A stretch of 64,000 nt of DNA from positions 10,025,501 through 10,089,500 of the forward strand of contig NZ_CP012333.1 of the NCBI RefSeq assembly GCF_001263205.1, in the 5' to 3' direction. This stretch comes from Labilithrix luteola. GTDB lineage: Bacteria; Myxococcota_A; Polyangia; Polyangiales; Polyangiaceae. Position 1 is the stretch's first letter. The number at the start of each line of letters is the position of its first letter. Below, piece after piece: positions 36,379-44,925 of this stretch. The position numbers and the translations under genes are program-made. A model generated the notes under the pieces. The model searched no databases. It worked only from the letters and a program-made list of their open reading frames with translations, and was not told the origin of the DNA.

Positions 36379-37047
36379 ATGCGTTCGAAGCCTCGTCCCA
36401 CTGTGCTCGCGCTCCTCGCTGGCGCTGCTGTGCTCTACGCCGTCGATGCGCGCGTGGCGCGGCGACGTCAGCGAGAGCGCATCCTTTCGCGCGCGCTCCG
36501 CCACCTCCAACGGACCGCCGTACCGGACGCAACGGTCGAGGGGCGCGTGCTCGAGCGTCTCGCTCGGCTCGTTCCGCACGGCGGGATCTCTGCAACCACC
36601 GAACGCAGCTGCGTGATCCTCACGGGCGAGGTCTCCACGCAGAAGCGCGCGCACGTGGTCCGTAGCATTGCGCGGGTCGAAGGCGTCGACTCGGTGGTCG
36701 ACCTCATGACCGAGCGACGACAAGGCGTCTCCGACGATGGCCCTACTTGGCGGCGCGCACCAACGGCAGCGCGCGGTTGGCAGCTCGCGCCGAGCGATCG
36801 CTCGCCGGCATCCCGCACGATGATCGGCGGAGTGGGGGCAGGCCTCGCCCTCGCTGGGCTGCGTCTGCGCGGCTTCGTCGGCCCCACCCTCGCCCTCGTG
36901 GGATGCATGTTGCTCGTCCGTTCGGCATTGAACGTCGAGCTACGGCGCAGGCCACTCCCGAACCTTCCTCGCCGCCTCCCATCGCCGGTGACAGAAACGC
37001 TCGAACAAAGAGACCGACGTCACGGAGCAGCCGCGTCCGTGTGGTAG
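36379..37047 (+). CDS. BON-domain membrane protein
   Basis: A 222-residue protein; ATG 36379 follows GGAAGGGC. One N-terminal hydrophobic segment (VLALLAGAAVLYAV) anchors it; the rest begins with a basic helix (RVARRRQRERILSRALRHL). A BON domain is seen at about residues 63-112 (EGRVLERLARLVPHGGISA, then CVILTGEVSTQKRAHVVRSI, then VEGVDSVVDLM), the phospholipid-binding fold. A second hydrophobic pair follows near residues 150-180. BON proteins usually stabilise the envelope. It ends 10 bp before trpB and may be cotranscribed. Confidence 0.75.
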   Translation: MRSKPRPTVLALLAGAAVLYAVDARVARRRQRERILSRALRHLQRTAVPDATVEGRVLERLARLVPHGGISATTERSCVILTGEVSTQKRAHVVRSIARVEGVDSVVDLMTERRQGVSDDGPTWRRAPTAARGWQLAPSDRSPASRTMIGGVGAGLALAGLRLRGFVGPTLALVGCMLLVRSALNVELRRRPLPNLPRRLPSPVTETLEQRDRRHGAAASVW

Positions 37048-37057
37048 CCTGCACCGC

Positions 37058-38311
37058 GTGTTGCGATCCACATTCCCCGGCGCAGGTTGGTATGGGCCGT
37101 ACGGCGGCCGTTACGTCTCCGAAACCCTCATTCCTGCGCTCGATGAGCTCACGGACGCGAGCCAGCGGATCGCCGCGTCGGACGCCTTCCAGACCGAGCT
37201 CAAGAGTTTGCTCGCCACCTACGTCGGCAGGCCCACGCCGCTCACCGAAGCGGTGCGGCTCGCGCGCCTCATCGACCCGACGGGGAAGACGCTCGGTCGC
37301 CTGTTCTTGAAGCGCGAAGACCTCTGTCACACGGGGGCGCATAAGATCAACAACGCGCTCGGGCAGGTCCTCCTGGCGACGAAGATGGGCAAGACGCGCA
37401 TCATCGCCGAGACGGGCGCCGGCCAGCACGGCGTCGCGACGGCCACGGCTTGCGCGCTCTTCGGGCTGCCCTGCGAAGTCTACATGGGCGCGGAAGACGT
37501 GAAGCGGCAGGCGCCGAACGTCGGACGCATGAAGCTCCTCGGAGCGAAGGTCGTCGCCGTCGAATCGGGCTCGAAGACCCTGAAAGACGCGATGAACGAG
37601 GCCCTTCGCGACTGGGTCACGAACATCGCGACCACGCACTACTGCATCGGCAGCGCGGCGGGGCCCCACCCGTATCCCGAGCTCGTCGCACAGTTCCAGA
37701 GCGTGATCGGCGAAGAGGCGCGCGCGCAGATTCTCGAGCGCACGGGCCGCCTCCCCGATGCCGCGATCGCGTGCGTCGGCGGTGGCTCGAACGCCATTGG
37801 TCTCTTCCGTGGCTTCTTGACGGCTGCAAGCGTGAAGCTCTACGGCGTCGAGGCGGCCGGCCACGGCGTTCACACCGGCAAGCACGCGGCAACGCTCACG
37901 GCTGGGCGCGTCGGCGTCTTGCACGGCTCGAAGAGCTACCTGCTATGCAACGCCGAAGGTCAGGTCGAAGAAGCGCACTCGATCAGCGCGGGTCTCGATT
38001 ACCCGGGTGTGGGTCCGGAGCATTCGTTCTTGAAGGACTCCACGCGCGCCAAATACATCTCCGCCACCGACGAGGAGGCCCTCGCCGCGGCGGCGCTCGT
38101 CATGAAAACGGAAGGCATCGTCCCCGCGCTCGAGACGTCGCACGGCTTCGCGAAGCTCGGTCTCGTGGCCTCCGATGTGCGCCAGACGCTCGATCGTCCA
38201 GCCAACCTCCTCCTCTGCCTCTCGGGCCGTGGCGACAAAGACCTCGAGACGTACCTGAAGAATCTCGTGCCGAGCGAAACGAGCGAAACGAAGTCCAAGG
38301 AGAGCGCGTGA
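37058..38311 (+). CDS. trpB: tryptophan synthase beta subunit
   Basis: A 417-residue PLP enzyme that joins indole and L-serine to make tryptophan. It starts at GTG 37058. The N-terminus GWYGPYGGRYVSETLIPAL, the PLP-lysine motif HTGAHKINN (about 94-102), GAGQHGVATA, the phosphate-binding GGGSNAIG and the C-terminal LCLSGRGDKD all match TrpB. The C-terminal tail SETSETKSKESA is encoded partly by a 9-bp duplication. The trpA start overlaps its stop by 1 nt, so expression is coupled. No attenuator is visible, because the BON gene is only 10 bp upstream. Confidence 0.97.
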   Translation: MLRSTFPGAGWYGPYGGRYVSETLIPALDELTDASQRIAASDAFQTELKSLLATYVGRPTPLTEAVRLARLIDPTGKTLGRLFLKREDLCHTGAHKINNALGQVLLATKMGKTRIIAETGAGQHGVATATACALFGLPCEVYMGAEDVKRQAPNVGRMKLLGAKVVAVESGSKTLKDAMNEALRDWVTNIATTHYCIGSAAGPHPYPELVAQFQSVIGEEARAQILERTGRLPDAAIACVGGGSNAIGLFRGFLTAASVKLYGVEAAGHGVHTGKHAATLTAGRVGVLHGSKSYLLCNAEGQVEEAHSISAGLDYPGVGPEHSFLKDSTRAKYISATDEEALAAAALVMKTEGIVPALETSHGFAKLGLVASDVRQTLDRPANLLLCLSGRGDKDLETYLKNLVPSETSETKSKESA

Positions 38312-39120
38312 TGGGTCGTCTGAGCGACGTGTTTGCGGCGCGAGCAGCCGAAGGAAAGAAAGCCCTCGTTACGTATCTCTGCGTGGGCGACCCGAACGAG
38401 CAAGAGTCCGTCGATCTCGCGCTTGCGTGCGTCGAGGCCGGCGCGGACATCCTCGAGCTCGGCAATCCGTTCAGCGATCCGTCGGCTGATGGGCCGGCGA
38501 TCGCGCGTGCGAGCCAGCGAGCGCTCACCAAGGGAGGCGGGCTCGAGACCACGCTGCGCGTCGCGCGCGCGATTCGCGACCGCTCGGACGTCCCCATCGT
38601 GCTCTTCGGTTACTACAACCCGCTCTTCGTTCGCGGCGACGCGGAAGCGGCGAAGATCGCGGCGAAGGCCGGCGTCGACGCATTTCTCGTCGTCGATCTG
38701 CCCCTCGACGCAGCCGCGCCCTTGCGCGAAGCGGCGTCGGCCCACGGCCTCGGCGTCGTTCCGCTCGTCGCGCCCACCACGCGCCCCGAGCGCGTGAAGC
38801 AGATCGCCGAGACCGCACGCACCGCGGCGATCCCGTTCGTGTACTACGTCTCGATGACCGGCGTGACAGGTGGCGCGGGAGCAGTAAGCGCCCTCACCGA
38901 GGCCGGCGAGCACGCAGGGCGCGTCCGTGAGTCCACCGGCTTGCCCACGGTCGTAGGGTTCGGCATCGACTCGGCCGAGCGCGCGAAGGCTGCTGCCGCG
39001 CGCGCCGATGGCGTCGTCGTCGGCTCTGCCATCGTGCGTCGAATCGAAGAAGGCCGCACCCCCGAAGAACGCCTCGCGAGCGTCCGCGCCCTCGTCAGCG
39101 AGCTTCGTTCCGCGGTCTGA
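38311..39120 (+). CDS. trpA: tryptophan synthase alpha subunit
   Basis: A 269-residue TIM-barrel enzyme that cleaves indole-3-glycerol phosphate to indole and glyceraldehyde-3-phosphate. ATG 38311 overlaps the trpB stop (TGATG). The catalytic Glu (ELGNPFSDP) and Asp (SADGPAI) segments are present, and loop-6/SMTGVTGG closes the active site. The family usually has PFSDPLADGP; here it is PFSDPSADGP, and GVPFS is GNPFS, so the substrate loop is mildly unusual. It ends 20 bp from the convergent kinase gene. Confidence 0.96.
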   Translation: MGRLSDVFAARAAEGKKALVTYLCVGDPNEQESVDLALACVEAGADILELGNPFSDPSADGPAIARASQRALTKGGGLETTLRVARAIRDRSDVPIVLFGYYNPLFVRGDAEAAKIAAKAGVDAFLVVDLPLDAAAPLREAASAHGLGVVPLVAPTTRPERVKQIAETARTAAIPFVYYVSMTGVTGGAGAVSALTEAGEHAGRVRESTGLPTVVGFGIDSAERAKAAAARADGVVVGSAIVRRIEEGRTPEERLASVRALVSELRSAV

Positions 39121-39139
39121 ACCGCCCCCCCCGCACTCG

Positions 39140-40288
39140 TCAGGAGGGTGCATGCAGCTCATCGAGCCGCGCATGCACCTCCGCGAGCGGAAGCCTCGCC
39201 GCCGGATCGATGGCGAGCATCCCATCGACGGTCGACGCCAGCAGCGGCGAAATGTCCGGCACGATGTCCGCCGTCCGCGCAATCGCTCCGCGTGTCGCGC
39301 TCCGCACGAGCTGCGCGTACGACTTCCCCTCGAGCGGCCGACGCCCTGCGAGGCACTCGTACGCCATCGCGCCGATCGCCCAGACGTCGGCGCGACCGTC
39401 CACGCCCGGCTCGCCGAACAGTTGCTCGGGCGCCATGTATGCCGGCGTTCCGAGCACGGCTCCGGTTCGCGTTAGCTTCTCGGCAGCGGCCTCATCGACG
39501 GCTACGAGCTTGGCGAGCCCGAAGTCGAGAAGCATCACGACCGGTGGGGAGCCGTCGCGTTCGGTCGCCAGAAAGACGTTCGACGGTTTGAGATCGCGAT
39601 GCACGACGCCGAGGGCATGCGCGGCACGAACGGCCGAAACGAGCGTGAGAAAGTACGCGACGACCTCTTCGCCCGGCAGCCGGTAGCGGCGTGAAAGCTC
39701 GGCGGCGAGCGAGCGTCCACGAAGGAGATCCATCACGAGTCCCGGCGTGCCATCGGGCAAGGAGAGCGCGGCGCGGACCTCGAGGACGTTGGGGTGCCGG
39801 AGCGAGGAGGCGATGCGCGCTTCGCGGTCGAAGCGGCGACAGAGCTCGGTGCTCTCGGCCTTGAGGAACTTGATGGCGAATGTCGCCCCAGAGGCGTACT
39901 CACGCGCGGCCCAGACCACGCCCATACCGCCCTCGCCCACCACGCGCTCGAGCACGTAGCGGTCTCCGACGACGTCTCCCGCGCTCAAATTCGTGACCGT
40001 CCGCGCCTCGCGTACGGCCTGGTCCGAAGGGACGGTGGACGCCATGCGCGTCGCGTCCGACGGCTCGCTGTCTCCGCCGTCGGCGAGGAGTACGTACGCC
40101 ACGACGAGCGAGCGACAGGCTTCACAGTCGTCGATGTGTGCGCGGACGGCCTCCATGCGGTCGCCGCTGCCCGACTCTGACGCGCCGTCGATGGACAGAG
40201 CACCCGAATGGGCGCCGACCTGGAAGGAAGTGATGGGGGTGAAGGAGGCGAAGTACTCCACAAGGGCGTCGGCATCGAGGCATGCCAT
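39140..40288 (-). CDS. Ser/Thr protein kinase with N-terminal anti-sigma-like zinc motif
   Basis: A 382-residue kinase (ATG 40288, preceded by GGGGAG). Residues 45-62 have the H-x3-C-x2-C pattern (AHIDDCEACRSL, His51, Cys55, Cys58) typical of anti-sigma zinc (ZAS) motifs and no other visible membrane segment. The kinase domain (about 110-380) has GEGGMGVVW, FAIKFL, HRDLKPSN, DFGLAKL and GTPAYMAPEQ, so it looks active. It is divergent from an ECF sigma factor gene only 48 bp away, so it probably controls that sigma factor by binding or phosphorylation; this is inference. Confidence 0.9.
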   Translation of the reverse strand: MACLDADALVEYFASFTPITSFQVGAHSGALSIDGASESGSGDRMEAVRAHIDDCEACRSLVVAYVLLADGGDSEPSDATRMASTVPSDQAVREARTVTNLSAGDVVGDRYVLERVVGEGGMGVVWAAREYASGATFAIKFLKAESTELCRRFDREARIASSLRHPNVLEVRAALSLPDGTPGLVMDLLRGRSLAAELSRRYRLPGEEVVAYFLTLVSAVRAAHALGVVHRDLKPSNVFLATERDGSPPVVMLLDFGLAKLVAVDEAAAEKLTRTGAVLGTPAYMAPEQLFGEPGVDGRADVWAIGAMAYECLAGRRPLEGKSYAQLVRSATRGAIARTADIVPDISPLLASTVDGMLAIDPAARLPLAEVHARLDELHAPS

Positions 40289-40336
40289 CTCCCCGAGTGT
40301 ACCAGTCGGTCCGGCTCCGGTAAGCTCTCTTCCCGC

Positions 40337-41014
40337 ATGTTCGAAGGCTCGGATCTCGAGCTCGCCAAGGCCTGCGTCGCCGGCGACCAAGAAGCTATCG
40401 CCGAAGTCGAGGCTCGCTTCGCCTCGGACATTGCGCGCGCTCTCGCGCGTTTGCGCGTCGACACGGCGCTCGCGGACGACGTCAAACAGACGATTCGCGA
40501 AAAACTCTTCCTCGGGACGAACGGCAAGCCCCCGGGCCTAGCCTCCTATTCGGGCAAAGGTCCGCTCGGCGCCTTCCTCCGCGCCGTCGTCGTCCACGCC
40601 GTCATCAGCATGAAACGCGCGCGGCGGCGCATGACCGAAGCGGATTCGCGGATTCGCGACGTGGCGCACGACGACGACCCTGCGCTCGAGCACGTTCGTC
40701 GGCGCTACGGAGCGTCGTTCAAGCAAGCCTTCCAAGACGCGTTCGCCGAGCTCTCGGCACGCGAGCGTAGCGTCCTGCGTCTCGTCTACATCGACGGGCT
40801 CGCCGTCGAGCAGGTGGCCACCGTCTACGGAGTCCATCGCGTGAGCGTCTCGCGCTGGCTCGGACAGATCCGCGAGCAGCTCCACTCACGGACCCGCGAG
40901 CTGCTCAGAGAGCGCCTCGGTCTCGCCACGAGCGAGGTCGCGAGCGTGGCGCGGCTCTGTCTGAGTCAAATCGACGTGAGCCTCAGTCGCTTGGTCCGCG
41001 AGTCGAGCGCCTGA
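40337..41014 (+). CDS. ECF-type RNA polymerase sigma factor
   Basis: A 225-residue sigma-70-family factor. Region 2-like helices (about 5-95) precede FLRAVVVHAVISMKRARRR, and region 4 HTH (about 138-190) reads AFAELSARERSVLRLVYIDG then VEQVATVYGVHRVSVSRW and LGQIREQL. The middle DDDP and basic stretches fit the myxobacterial ECF group. It lies 48 bp from a divergent kinase with an anti-sigma-like zinc motif, so the two probably form a regulatory pair. The promoter it recognises is not evident. Confidence 0.88.
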   Translation: MFEGSDLELAKACVAGDQEAIAEVEARFASDIARALARLRVDTALADDVKQTIREKLFLGTNGKPPGLASYSGKGPLGAFLRAVVVHAVISMKRARRRMTEADSRIRDVAHDDDPALEHVRRRYGASFKQAFQDAFAELSARERSVLRLVYIDGLAVEQVATVYGVHRVSVSRWLGQIREQLHSRTRELLRERLGLATSEVASVARLCLSQIDVSLSRLVRESSA

Positions 41015-41026
41015 TCGCGGGCGCGT

Positions 41027-42043
41027 TTACGGCGCGCGCACCGTCCAGTCGAGGCCTCCTCCGTTGACGGCGGGCCGCTCGGGTTCGGGACGCGTCAGCG
41101 CGTACGTCGTGAGAGCCGCCCCCGTCACCACGACGCCCGCCGCCGTCCAGAACCACCATCGCGAGAGAAGACTCGGCTTGTCTTCGCGAAGATTTGCAAC
41201 GAGCTCGACACGCTGTCCTGGCCGAACCACGGCGTCCGTTTCGTACGGCAAAAAACCCGCACGCCGGACCAGCACGCGGTGCTTGCCGGCCGGCCGCAGC
41301 AACGTGACGGGCGCCACACCGACGTCGAGGTCGTCCACCGTGACGACCGCATTCGTTCGATCCGCCGCGACATGTAGCGTCGCCGGCAGCCGATCGAGCG
41401 AGAGGTGCAGGGCGCGCCGATCCCCGGGCCGAACGTCTTCGGCGTGCACGGCGTCCGAGAAGCCTTCGCGCGCGATCACGAACACGTGGTGCCCCGGATC
41501 GAGCAAGACGCGAAAGTCCGCAGCCGGAACCTGACGCCCCGTGCCGGCGGCCAGCGTCCCTGCGAGTGCAACGGGGCGCTCGCCATCTCGGGAGACCACC
41601 TCGAGCGGTTGACCATCGACGGCAATGCGCGCGTCCGACGGCTCGATCGTGATGTCGAGCGTCGCCACGAGCGCACCGATCTCGCCCTGGAACTTCTGGA
41701 TGTCGAGGGCCGTCGAATCCGGCAGCTCTCCGTCTTTGCCGCGCTGCTCGAGGGCGCGCGTGAACGTCTTGCGTGCCCGCACGTACTGGCCGAGCGCACG
41801 CTCGCAGACACCGATGTTGTAGGTCGTCCACGCGTGCGGCTTGAGTTTCGCCGACCGCTCGAAGGCCGCGAGCGCCGCGGCCCATTGCGCGTCCTTCGCG
41901 AGCTCGGCGCCGCGCTTGAACTGATCTCGCGCCTCGGTGAGGTCGGGCTCGTCGGCGCGCGAGACGGCCGGCGTCGTCACCACCAGCGCCGCGAAGACGC
42001 CCATGAAGCCGAGCACGAGCAGCGAAGGCGGGCGCCACGACAT
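41027..42043 (-). CDS. PEGA/TPR envelope protein
   Basis: A 338-residue exported protein: signal peptide (LLVLGFMGVFAALVVTTPAV, cleavage near SRA), two to three TPR-like helices (EARDQFKRGAELAKDAQW, ALAAFERSAKLKPHAW), then PEGA-like beta-domains (ATLDITIEPSDARIAVDG and ATLHVAADRTNAVVTVDD). PEGA domains are small carbohydrate-binding-like folds. One membrane helix near the C-terminus (WWFWTAAGVVVTGAALTTYAL) suggests inner-membrane anchoring. It is the last gene of a five-gene operon with a kinase and three lipoproteins. Confidence 0.82.
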   Translation of the reverse strand: MSWRPPSLLVLGFMGVFAALVVTTPAVSRADEPDLTEARDQFKRGAELAKDAQWAAALAAFERSAKLKPHAWTTYNIGVCERALGQYVRARKTFTRALEQRGKDGELPDSTALDIQKFQGEIGALVATLDITIEPSDARIAVDGQPLEVVSRDGERPVALAGTLAAGTGRQVPAADFRVLLDPGHHVFVIAREGFSDAVHAEDVRPGDRRALHLSLDRLPATLHVAADRTNAVVTVDDLDVGVAPVTLLRPAGKHRVLVRRAGFLPYETDAVVRPGQRVELVANLREDKPSLLSRWWFWTAAGVVVTGAALTTYALTRPEPERPAVNGGGLDWTVRAP

Positions 42044-42058
42044 CGCCGCGATCCTCCG

Positions 42059-43345
42059 TCAAAAAGGCGGATCTGTCAGCAACTTCGAGTCGCTGGTCTT
42101 GGCAGGCACGGCCGACGTCGCGGGTGCAACGACCCGCGGTTTGGCGCTCGCGGCCGATCGCCTCGGACGCGGCGGCTCGACCGACGAAGGCACGGAAGCC
42201 GCCACCGTGGCCGGCGGAGCATCGATGGGCGGAGGCGAAGACGGAGCGACTTCGGGCACCGACCGGATGTCGATCGTCGCAATCGGCGCCGACGAGGCCA
42301 CCGACAGCGTCACCGAAGTCCGCTTCGCCCACCTCCAGGTGCCCGCTCCTGCGAGGGCGACGACACCAAGAAGCGCAACGCCACCGAAGGCAACGCGCGT
42401 CACCATCGGACGGCGCGCGGGGACCTCGACCGCCGGGGCTGCCTTGTCGAGCACGAGCGACGCCACGATCTCGCGCGCGGCCTTCGCCGACTGCGGGCGC
42501 CCCGCACGATCGCTCGACAGCAGACGTCCGACGAACGACGCGAGATCCGGAGGTAACTCCGGGACCTTCCGCTCGATCGGCACGATCGCCCCCGTCGCGA
42601 GGACCTTCAGCACCTGCCCGAGCGTCGCGCCATCGGCCGGACGCTCCCCCGCGAGAGCCTCGTAAAGAATGACGCCGACGGCCCACAGATCCGTACGTGC
42701 ATCGACCTCACCGTCGCCAAACGCCTGCTCGGGCGCCATGTAGCAAGGGGTGCCGAGCATCGCGCCCGACTCGGTCAGCAGGTTCGTGGCGCGCGCCGGG
42801 CCATCGGTCGCCGTCAGCTTGGCCACGCCGAAGTCGAGGATTTTGATGGATGGCGGGCCACCGTTCCCATCGTCGGCGAGAAAGACGTTGTCGGGCTTGA
42901 GGTCGCGATGGACGATCCCGGCTCCGTGAGCCGCCTCGAGCGCATCGAGCATCGCGTCCACGATGCGCAGCGCGTCCTTCACCGACAGCGTCTTGTCGCG
43001 CGCGAGCCGTTCACCGAGCGACTCGCCCCGCAGAAGGTCCATGACGAGCACGGGGCGCCCCTCGACGTCTTCGATGACGTCGAGCACGTTGACCACGTTC
43101 GGATGGCGAACGGCCGCCGCGGCCCGGGCCTCGCGGAGCATTCTCTTCTGCGTTGCCTCGCGACGCTGCGTGTCCGCAGCCTCTCGCGGCGACGGAGCAT
43201 GCACGAACTTGAGCGCGTGCTCGCGCGCCGTAAGCGTGTGCTTCGCCGCCCAGACCGCACCCATGCCGCCTTCGCCGAGCTTTCGCTCGAGCACGTAGCG
43301 TCCCGCGATCACGTCGCCAGGCGACAGGCCACTTCGAGCATCCAT
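42059..43345 (-). CDS. Ser/Thr protein kinase, membrane-anchored
   Basis: A 428-residue kinase; ATG 43345 overlaps the preceding gene's stop by 1 nt. Kinase domain about 18-285: GEGGMGAVW, ALKFVH, HRDLKPDN, DFGVAKL and GTPCYMAPEQ. A membrane helix follows (VAFGGVALLGVVALAGAGTW, about 322-341), and the outside part is rich in Pro/Ser/Ala with no recognised domain. It is an active RD kinase. Operon position between a beta-propeller lipoprotein and the PEGA/TPR protein suggests envelope sensing. Confidence 0.9.
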   Translation of the reverse strand: MDARSGLSPGDVIAGRYVLERKLGEGGMGAVWAAKHTLTAREHALKFVHAPSPREAADTQRREATQKRMLREARAAAAVRHPNVVNVLDVIEDVEGRPVLVMDLLRGESLGERLARDKTLSVKDALRIVDAMLDALEAAHGAGIVHRDLKPDNVFLADDGNGGPPSIKILDFGVAKLTATDGPARATNLLTESGAMLGTPCYMAPEQAFGDGEVDARTDLWAVGVILYEALAGERPADGATLGQVLKVLATGAIVPIERKVPELPPDLASFVGRLLSSDRAGRPQSAKAAREIVASLVLDKAAPAVEVPARRPMVTRVAFGGVALLGVVALAGAGTWRWAKRTSVTLSVASSAPIATIDIRSVPEVAPSSPPPIDAPPATVAASVPSSVEPPRPRRSAASAKPRVVAPATSAVPAKTSDSKLLTDPPF

Positions 43346-44886
43346 CACGGTGCAAGCGCAGGATACGACCAGAGCCCGAGCTTGTTGCCCACGAAGAGCT
43401 TCGAGCCCGCGATCATGACCTGCGTCGTGAGCGGGTCGAGATCCTCGTCGACGACGATCACGTTGGACCGATCGCTCATCCGCACGGCCTTGAGCACATT
43501 CGTCTTCTTGGCGACGACGAACTCCTGCCAATAGAGCACGCGACCGTCGAAGACGACGCGCTGCGCCGAGGTCGAGATCGTTTGCGTCGTTCCGGTGCCG
43601 AGCGAGGCAACCGAAAGAGTCCCTTGGATGGGCGGGTCGTCGGGGACGAAGAAGACCAGCTCGCTACCGCTCGTCGACACTCCTGCGACCCATGCATGGT
43701 CGGCCGCGAGCACACGCGGAGCGGCACTGCTCGCGTTGGCGTCGACGACGACGATGTCCGAATCCTGATTGGACGGCGTTCCCTTCGTCGCGAAGGCCGT
43801 GAAACGGGCGTCCGGCGAGAGCGCGAGGAGTTGGATGGCCCCCGTCGCGAGGTTGATGGGCGACGCGGGCGACGCCGTGGACGCACGGCGAACCGCGCCG
43901 TCGCTACGCAGGTAGACGACCTTCGAATCGTCCGCCGAGAAGGCCGCCTGCCGAATGGAGGTGTCGAGGACCACGGGCGAGCCGCCACCGGCAAGCGCCC
44001 GGATCGACGACTGCGCGCTCGTCTGCACGACCGCGTGGGTCGCGGCGTGATCGAGCCAGACACCCGGCGCCGAGCCTTGCAGGACCACGTTCGAAACACC
44101 GCCGCCACCCAGGTCGTAGGTGGCCACCCGCGGAGTGCTATCGGCGCCGACGCACCCGGCCACGAGCAGTGCCGACGGTGTGAAGAACACCGAGCGCCGG
44201 CACTGCGAATCGAGGAGGCCTCGATCGAGATTGGCAACGACGAGCGTGCCAGGGCCAGCCCCCGCACTCGTCGCATAGAGATCGTCTTGGAGCGCGCTCG
44301 TGCCCGGCGCGAAGTACGCGAACGAGTCCGACGTGCCGCGAGGATAAAGCGTTTCGCGCACCGTCAAGGGCGCTGCCGTCACGACGCCGCTCGCGCTCGA
44401 CCAAAGGGTCATCGGGCCCTTCGCCGCGGTACCGAGCCACGCGGCGACGAAGCGTCCGCGCACGAGCCACGAGTCAGTGTCGTTGTGAAAGTCCTTCACG
44501 ACGGTCGTGGGCGTGCTCGCGCCCGACGGGAGCACCATCAGATCGGCGTCCGCGAAGAACGCGAGATGACCGTCGGTCGTCACGCCTTCGAGAAAGACCG
44601 AGGCCGCGAGCAGCTTCGTGCCGACGAGCGGCTCGGGGGTAGTCGCGTCACGGGCCGCGTCGTCCGCGCCAGGAGCGCTCGCGTCCTCCTCCGAGGCATC
44701 GTCCGTCCCATCGGTCGGATGGCCGGCCCCGGGCGGGTACGCGACGACAGCGTCGTCGGACGAGGAGCAGGCCGCGAGTGCGGTGAGGATCGTTCCAGCG
44801 ATCGTCACCGAAACGAGCGCGACGCGCACGGCCGCGACGCACTCACCGACCCTCTGCATTCGCGGGAAAAGCGCCGTCGAGTTCAC
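43345..44886 (-). CDS. beta-propeller-like lipoprotein
   Basis: A 513-residue predicted lipoprotein. The signal peptide ends with ALAAC, a clear lipobox, followed by an Asp/Ala/Gly-rich linker. The remainder has repeated beta-strand units with a TolB/WD40-like rhythm (WLVRGRFVAAWLGTAAKG, SAFSADDSKVVYLRSDG-like blades, LLALSPDARFTAFATKGTP), consistent with a seven-bladed propeller. Start 44886 or ATG 44859. It is the third gene of the operon; the product may bind a ligand or protein at the outer surface. Confidence 0.7.
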   Translation of the reverse strand: MNSTALFPRMQRVGECVAAVRVALVSVTIAGTILTALAACSSSDDAVVAYPPGAGHPTDGTDDASEEDASAPGADDAARDATTPEPLVGTKLLAASVFLEGVTTDGHLAFFADADLMVLPSGASTPTTVVKDFHNDTDSWLVRGRFVAAWLGTAAKGPMTLWSSASGVVTAAPLTVRETLYPRGTSDSFAYFAPGTSALQDDLYATSAGAGPGTLVVANLDRGLLDSQCRRSVFFTPSALLVAGCVGADSTPRVATYDLGGGGVSNVVLQGSAPGVWLDHAATHAVVQTSAQSSIRALAGGGSPVVLDTSIRQAAFSADDSKVVYLRSDGAVRRASTASPASPINLATGAIQLLALSPDARFTAFATKGTPSNQDSDIVVVDANASSAAPRVLAADHAWVAGVSTSGSELVFFVPDDPPIQGTLSVASLGTGTTQTISTSAQRVVFDGRVLYWQEFVVAKKTNVLKAVRMSDRSNVIVVDEDLDPLTTQVMIAGSKLFVGNKLGLWSYPALAP

Positions 44887-44925
44887 GCTGACGCGAGGTG
44901 TAGCAGGATTCCGTCGTTCGTCCCG

